Shown here in pieces: positions 6,354-8,837 of a stretch of DNA of 8,837 bases (its first letter is position 1; every line of letters begins with the position of its first letter). The stretch is taken from contig SUVI01000150.1 of the NCBI GenBank assembly GCA_015062085.1, positions 1-8,837 on the forward strand, written 5' to 3'. Made by a program: the position numbers and the translations under genes. The notes under the pieces are model-generated. The model was not told the DNA's origin, did no database searches, and was given only the letters and a program-made list of their open reading frames with translations. This DNA is from Planctomycetaceae bacterium. GTDB lineage: Bacteria > Planctomycetota > Planctomycetia > Pirellulales > Thermoguttaceae.

Positions 6354-8837
6354 TCACCGGATCATCTCCAGGATCTTCGGATCCTTGATCTTCTGATCCT
6401 CCGCAAGCAGAAGGACTTTGGAGAGTATCTCCGCAGTCTTCGGATCTTCGTCCGCAAATGGAAGGAAAATGCGTCCCCGATGCGCAGAATGGACCGGTAC
6501 GATCGGGAGCATTCCCGCGGCTTTTTTATGGCAGACCCCGCTTCCAAGGTGGACCGTGTACTCGCCGAACGTCCCGCAGATGAATGCGTGCGTCTTTTCG
6601 ACCCGGACATTTTCCAGAGCAAAAAGAGGCAGGAACGTCTGAAGGAGTGCCGTACGCATTTCGATCGTGGAATGGCTCGCCTCCGGATCGACGCCGCCCG
6701 CGTGTGCTGCGGAGACCATGAGATCCAGATCGCGCATGACCTCCGAAAAATACCGCGGCGGGATTTTTTCGAAATGCAGACTTTTCCCGCTTTTTCTGTC
6801 CTCAAAATAGATGGACTCCAGCGTCGGCATTTCAATATCCGCCGGCGTGAACCAGTTGAATTCCGCGCTGATCTTCGCGATGAATCCCTCACGATGGAAA
6901 ACTTTCTGCAGTCCCTCCTCCATGTCGACCGTCCACCCCCGCGACTTCAGGACTGCCGCCGCTTTCCGGGGCTGGACCTGATGTCCGGCGTACCGGAATG
7001 ACTCCGTTCCTGCACTGCGTTCCTCTTCCGTCAGGACGTAAAGCTCGCGAAAGATCTGCCGAAACGGCTGGACGATCCGGTTTTCAAGCGTCCGTTTCTG
7101 GAAATCGCTCCAACGCCCCGACTCAAGCAGGTCGAGAGGATGCGCGATCCGGAAATTCCCGCCCCCGTCCACGTTCGCGTTCGGCTCAAAATCCCCAAAT
7201 TTTTCCCAGAGTTTTTCCGGAAATTCCATCCGTTCCCCGTCACCAGAGATCCAGACCAGCCGACGCACCAGCGGTCCAAGGATCGGATGCTCCGCCAGCG
7301 AGCGCAATTCGTCCACCGGGAAAAGACTTCCCCGCTCCATCTCAGTCTCCAGAGTCCGCACGGCCCGTGAACGCTGATCCCGAAGCGACTTAACGACCGC
7401 CGCAAGTTCCATCGCAGCCGGATCTTTTTTGAGTGCCGCGGGAACCGATTTCCGGACTTTTCCGCCGGATCCGACCCGCATCGACGGTTTTCCGTCCGCA
7501 TCGATGGTCAGCGAGACCTCAAATTCACCGATTTTGCGGGGAGTCTGCCAGTGCGCCAGCTCCGTGAACTGCTCTTTCTCCATCAGCCAGACAAATCGCT
7601 CCGCATCATCAAATCCGGCAGTCCGCGCGAGATTTCCGACCGCGATCTCGACCGCACGCTTTTCGGAAGCCTGACGCTGTGCGCCATACTGACGCGAGGC
7701 CTTCAGAAACCGCTGAAGTTCCGCGTACCGATCCAGAAGCTGACGTTTCCGAGTCTCCGATTCCACGGAAACCGGCAGGATCCCCAACGCACGCACGTGA
7801 TCCGGATTGCGCGCCCCGCGGATCTTCTCAAGGACACTCTCCTCCGCGAGACGACCGAGCGCGGCATCCGCGTAGATCTGCGCCCTGCGATGATTCGCTC
7901 CGACCGTAATATACTTGGCCGAATCGTAGATCTTCTGGAAAAATTCCTCGCCGACCGCCTCAAACGCCGACCGGAACCACTCACCGTCAAACGCTCCATC
8001 CTGAAAATCAGAAAGCGCGACCTGCGAGTACCGCGCCGTCTGCGTTTCCGTCTCCGCATCCGCTTCCGTCCCCATATGTGCCCGAAAATACCAGACGGCC
8101 ATCGGAAGCTCCGGTTTCCCCAAATATTCCGCCGCGATCGAAAGCCAGGCAGGACGGTACATTGCGGTCTCCAGAATACGCTGGGCCTCGTTTCGGATCG
8201 GAAATTCACGCAGTGCCGCACGCAATTCTTCCGCAGTTTCCCCCGGTGCCGGTTCACTGATCTGAAGAAGTCGGCAAAAGATCGCCGGAGCGGAATTTTC
8301 CCAGGTCAGGTCTCCGCGCATCAGACGGTAATTTCCAAGCGCATGAAGCGTCCGCACCATGAAACGCACGCCGGGGAGCGACTTCATGACCTTGAGTTTT
8401 TTCGTCACGGGAGTCTCCTCTTCCGTTCGCCCGAACTCAAATTCCGCGAGTCTCTGCGTAAACCGATCCAGAAGTTTTCGGAACTTCGGAGGCATTTCCC
8501 GCGCATTAAACCAGTTCATCGGTCCCCAAATGTCGTTTTCCATCAGGAATCGGCAGACTTCCTCCTCCGGGATCAGACCCGTTTCGAGCGCATACGCCAG
8601 AAGCGGAAGATCCAGGACCAGCTTGATCCCAAGCCGGGAACCATTCCAAAGCTCCGTTAGTTTTCGGGCACACTGAAAGCGTTCTTCCGTCATTGGGAGA
8701 TCGCTGAAGAACGAAAACCAGAATCGGATCCCCTCGCTCTCCATGAGAGCACTGGACCAGCGGTCCTCCGGGTCCTCCGGAATCTTCGCGTTCAGGATCT
8801 CAGCAGGAAAGCTCAAAAATGCACGGAAAATCTTCAG
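6354..8837 (-). CDS. DUF4132-family large protein, C-terminal part
   Basis: 828 codons of a minus-strand gene whose 5' end lies beyond the right edge: the frame stays open to base 8837. A TTG at 8816 is the first start-like codon, but it has no SD and the upstream codons read on smoothly, so I treat the gene as partial. Residues below count from that TTG. About 290-410 holds a helical segment with RRAQIYADAALG, VRALGILPV and YGAQRQASEK, known from proteins of this family. About 410-595 is the DUF4132 core (found in MolR-like proteins): AHWQTPRKIGEFEVSLTID, KSVPAALKKDP and EHPILGPLVRRLVW. About 590-815 is the associated C-terminal region with ELYVLTEEER, GEYTVHLGSGV and ILSKVLLLAEDQKIKDPKI. 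I see no signal peptide or membrane segment in the visible part, so it is probably cytosolic. Family function is not established and I assign none. Confidence 0.8.
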   Translation of the reverse strand: MKIFRAFLSFPAEILNAKIPEDPEDRWSSALMESEGIRFWFSFFSDLPMTEERFQCARKLTELWNGSRLGIKLVLDLPLLAYALETGLIPEEEVCRFLMENDIWGPMNWFNAREMPPKFRKLLDRFTQRLAEFEFGRTEEETPVTKKLKVMKSLPGVRFMVRTLHALGNYRLMRGDLTWENSAPAIFCRLLQISEPAPGETAEELRAALREFPIRNEAQRILETAMYRPAWLSIAAEYLGKPELPMAVWYFRAHMGTEADAETETQTARYSQVALSDFQDGAFDGEWFRSAFEAVGEEFFQKIYDSAKYITVGANHRRAQIYADAALGRLAEESVLEKIRGARNPDHVRALGILPVSVESETRKRQLLDRYAELQRFLKASRQYGAQRQASEKRAVEIAVGNLARTAGFDDAERFVWLMEKEQFTELAHWQTPRKIGEFEVSLTIDADGKPSMRVGSGGKVRKSVPAALKKDPAAMELAAVVKSLRDQRSRAVRTLETEMERGSLFPVDELRSLAEHPILGPLVRRLVWISGDGERMEFPEKLWEKFGDFEPNANVDGGGNFRIAHPLDLLESGRWSDFQKRTLENRIVQPFRQIFRELYVLTEEERSAGTESFRYAGHQVQPRKAAAVLKSRGWTVDMEEGLQKVFHREGFIAKISAEFNWFTPADIEMPTLESIYFEDRKSGKSLHFEKIPPRYFSEVMRDLDLMVSAAHAGGVDPEASHSTIEMRTALLQTFLPLFALENVRVEKTHAFICGTFGEYTVHLGSGVCHKKAAGMLPIVPVHSAHRGRIFLPFADEDPKTAEILSKVLLLAEDQKIKDPKILEMIR

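Noticed and set aside
7551..8660. 369-codon open frame on the plus strand
   Set aside because: It is antisense to the DUF4132 gene, Arg-rich and low in domain-like pattern, which is typical of a shadow frame.
8814..8816. TTG as the start of the DUF4132 gene
   Set aside because: No SD precedes it and the frame continues open to the window edge, so the gene is better treated as partial.

Overview
The window reads like a chromosomal housekeeping stretch from a bacterium of moderate GC content. I tentatively place it in the PVC group, possibly Planctomycetota or Lentisphaerota. The reasons are a twin-arginine (TAT) leader of the 'DRREFIQAAAV' type on a sugar-phosphate isomerase homologue, a long Prc/Tsp-type protease, a secreted GH16 hydrolase and a DUF4132 giant protein. 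This placement is an inference from protein style. There is no rRNA or other direct taxonomic marker.

Layout from left to right: the 5' end of a class II fructose-bisphosphate aldolase gene (minus strand, running off the left edge) with a clear sigma70-type promoter; a divergently transcribed tRNA-Arg(UCU) with its own promoter and a strong, probably bidirectional terminator; a 24-bp tandem duplication; then five minus-strand genes. Read in their own direction (right to left) these are the C-terminal part of a DUF4132-family protein running off the right edge, a carboxyl-terminal processing protease (Tsp/Prc type), a TAT-leader RpiB/LacAB-like protein, an RlmM/FtsJ-like rRNA 2'-O-methyltransferase, and a secreted GH16 glycoside hydrolase.

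The protein genes are separated by about 165 to 350 bp and do not overlap, so they look like separate transcription units rather than one operon. No shared pathway is evident. Themes present are central carbon metabolism (aldolase, isomerase-like protein), envelope proteolysis, rRNA modification and extracellular polysaccharide breakdown.

The most interesting items are three. The RpiB-like gene appears to have two starts, each with a Shine-Dalgarno sequence: one gives a TAT-exported form, the other a cytosolic form of almost exactly normal RpiB length. It also lacks two histidines expected in ribose-5-phosphate isomerase B. The DUF4132 protein has no established function and is cut by the window edge. 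Several short tandem or inverted repeats and homopolymer runs sit in the spacers. I see no CRISPR array, transposase, integrase or obvious defence system.
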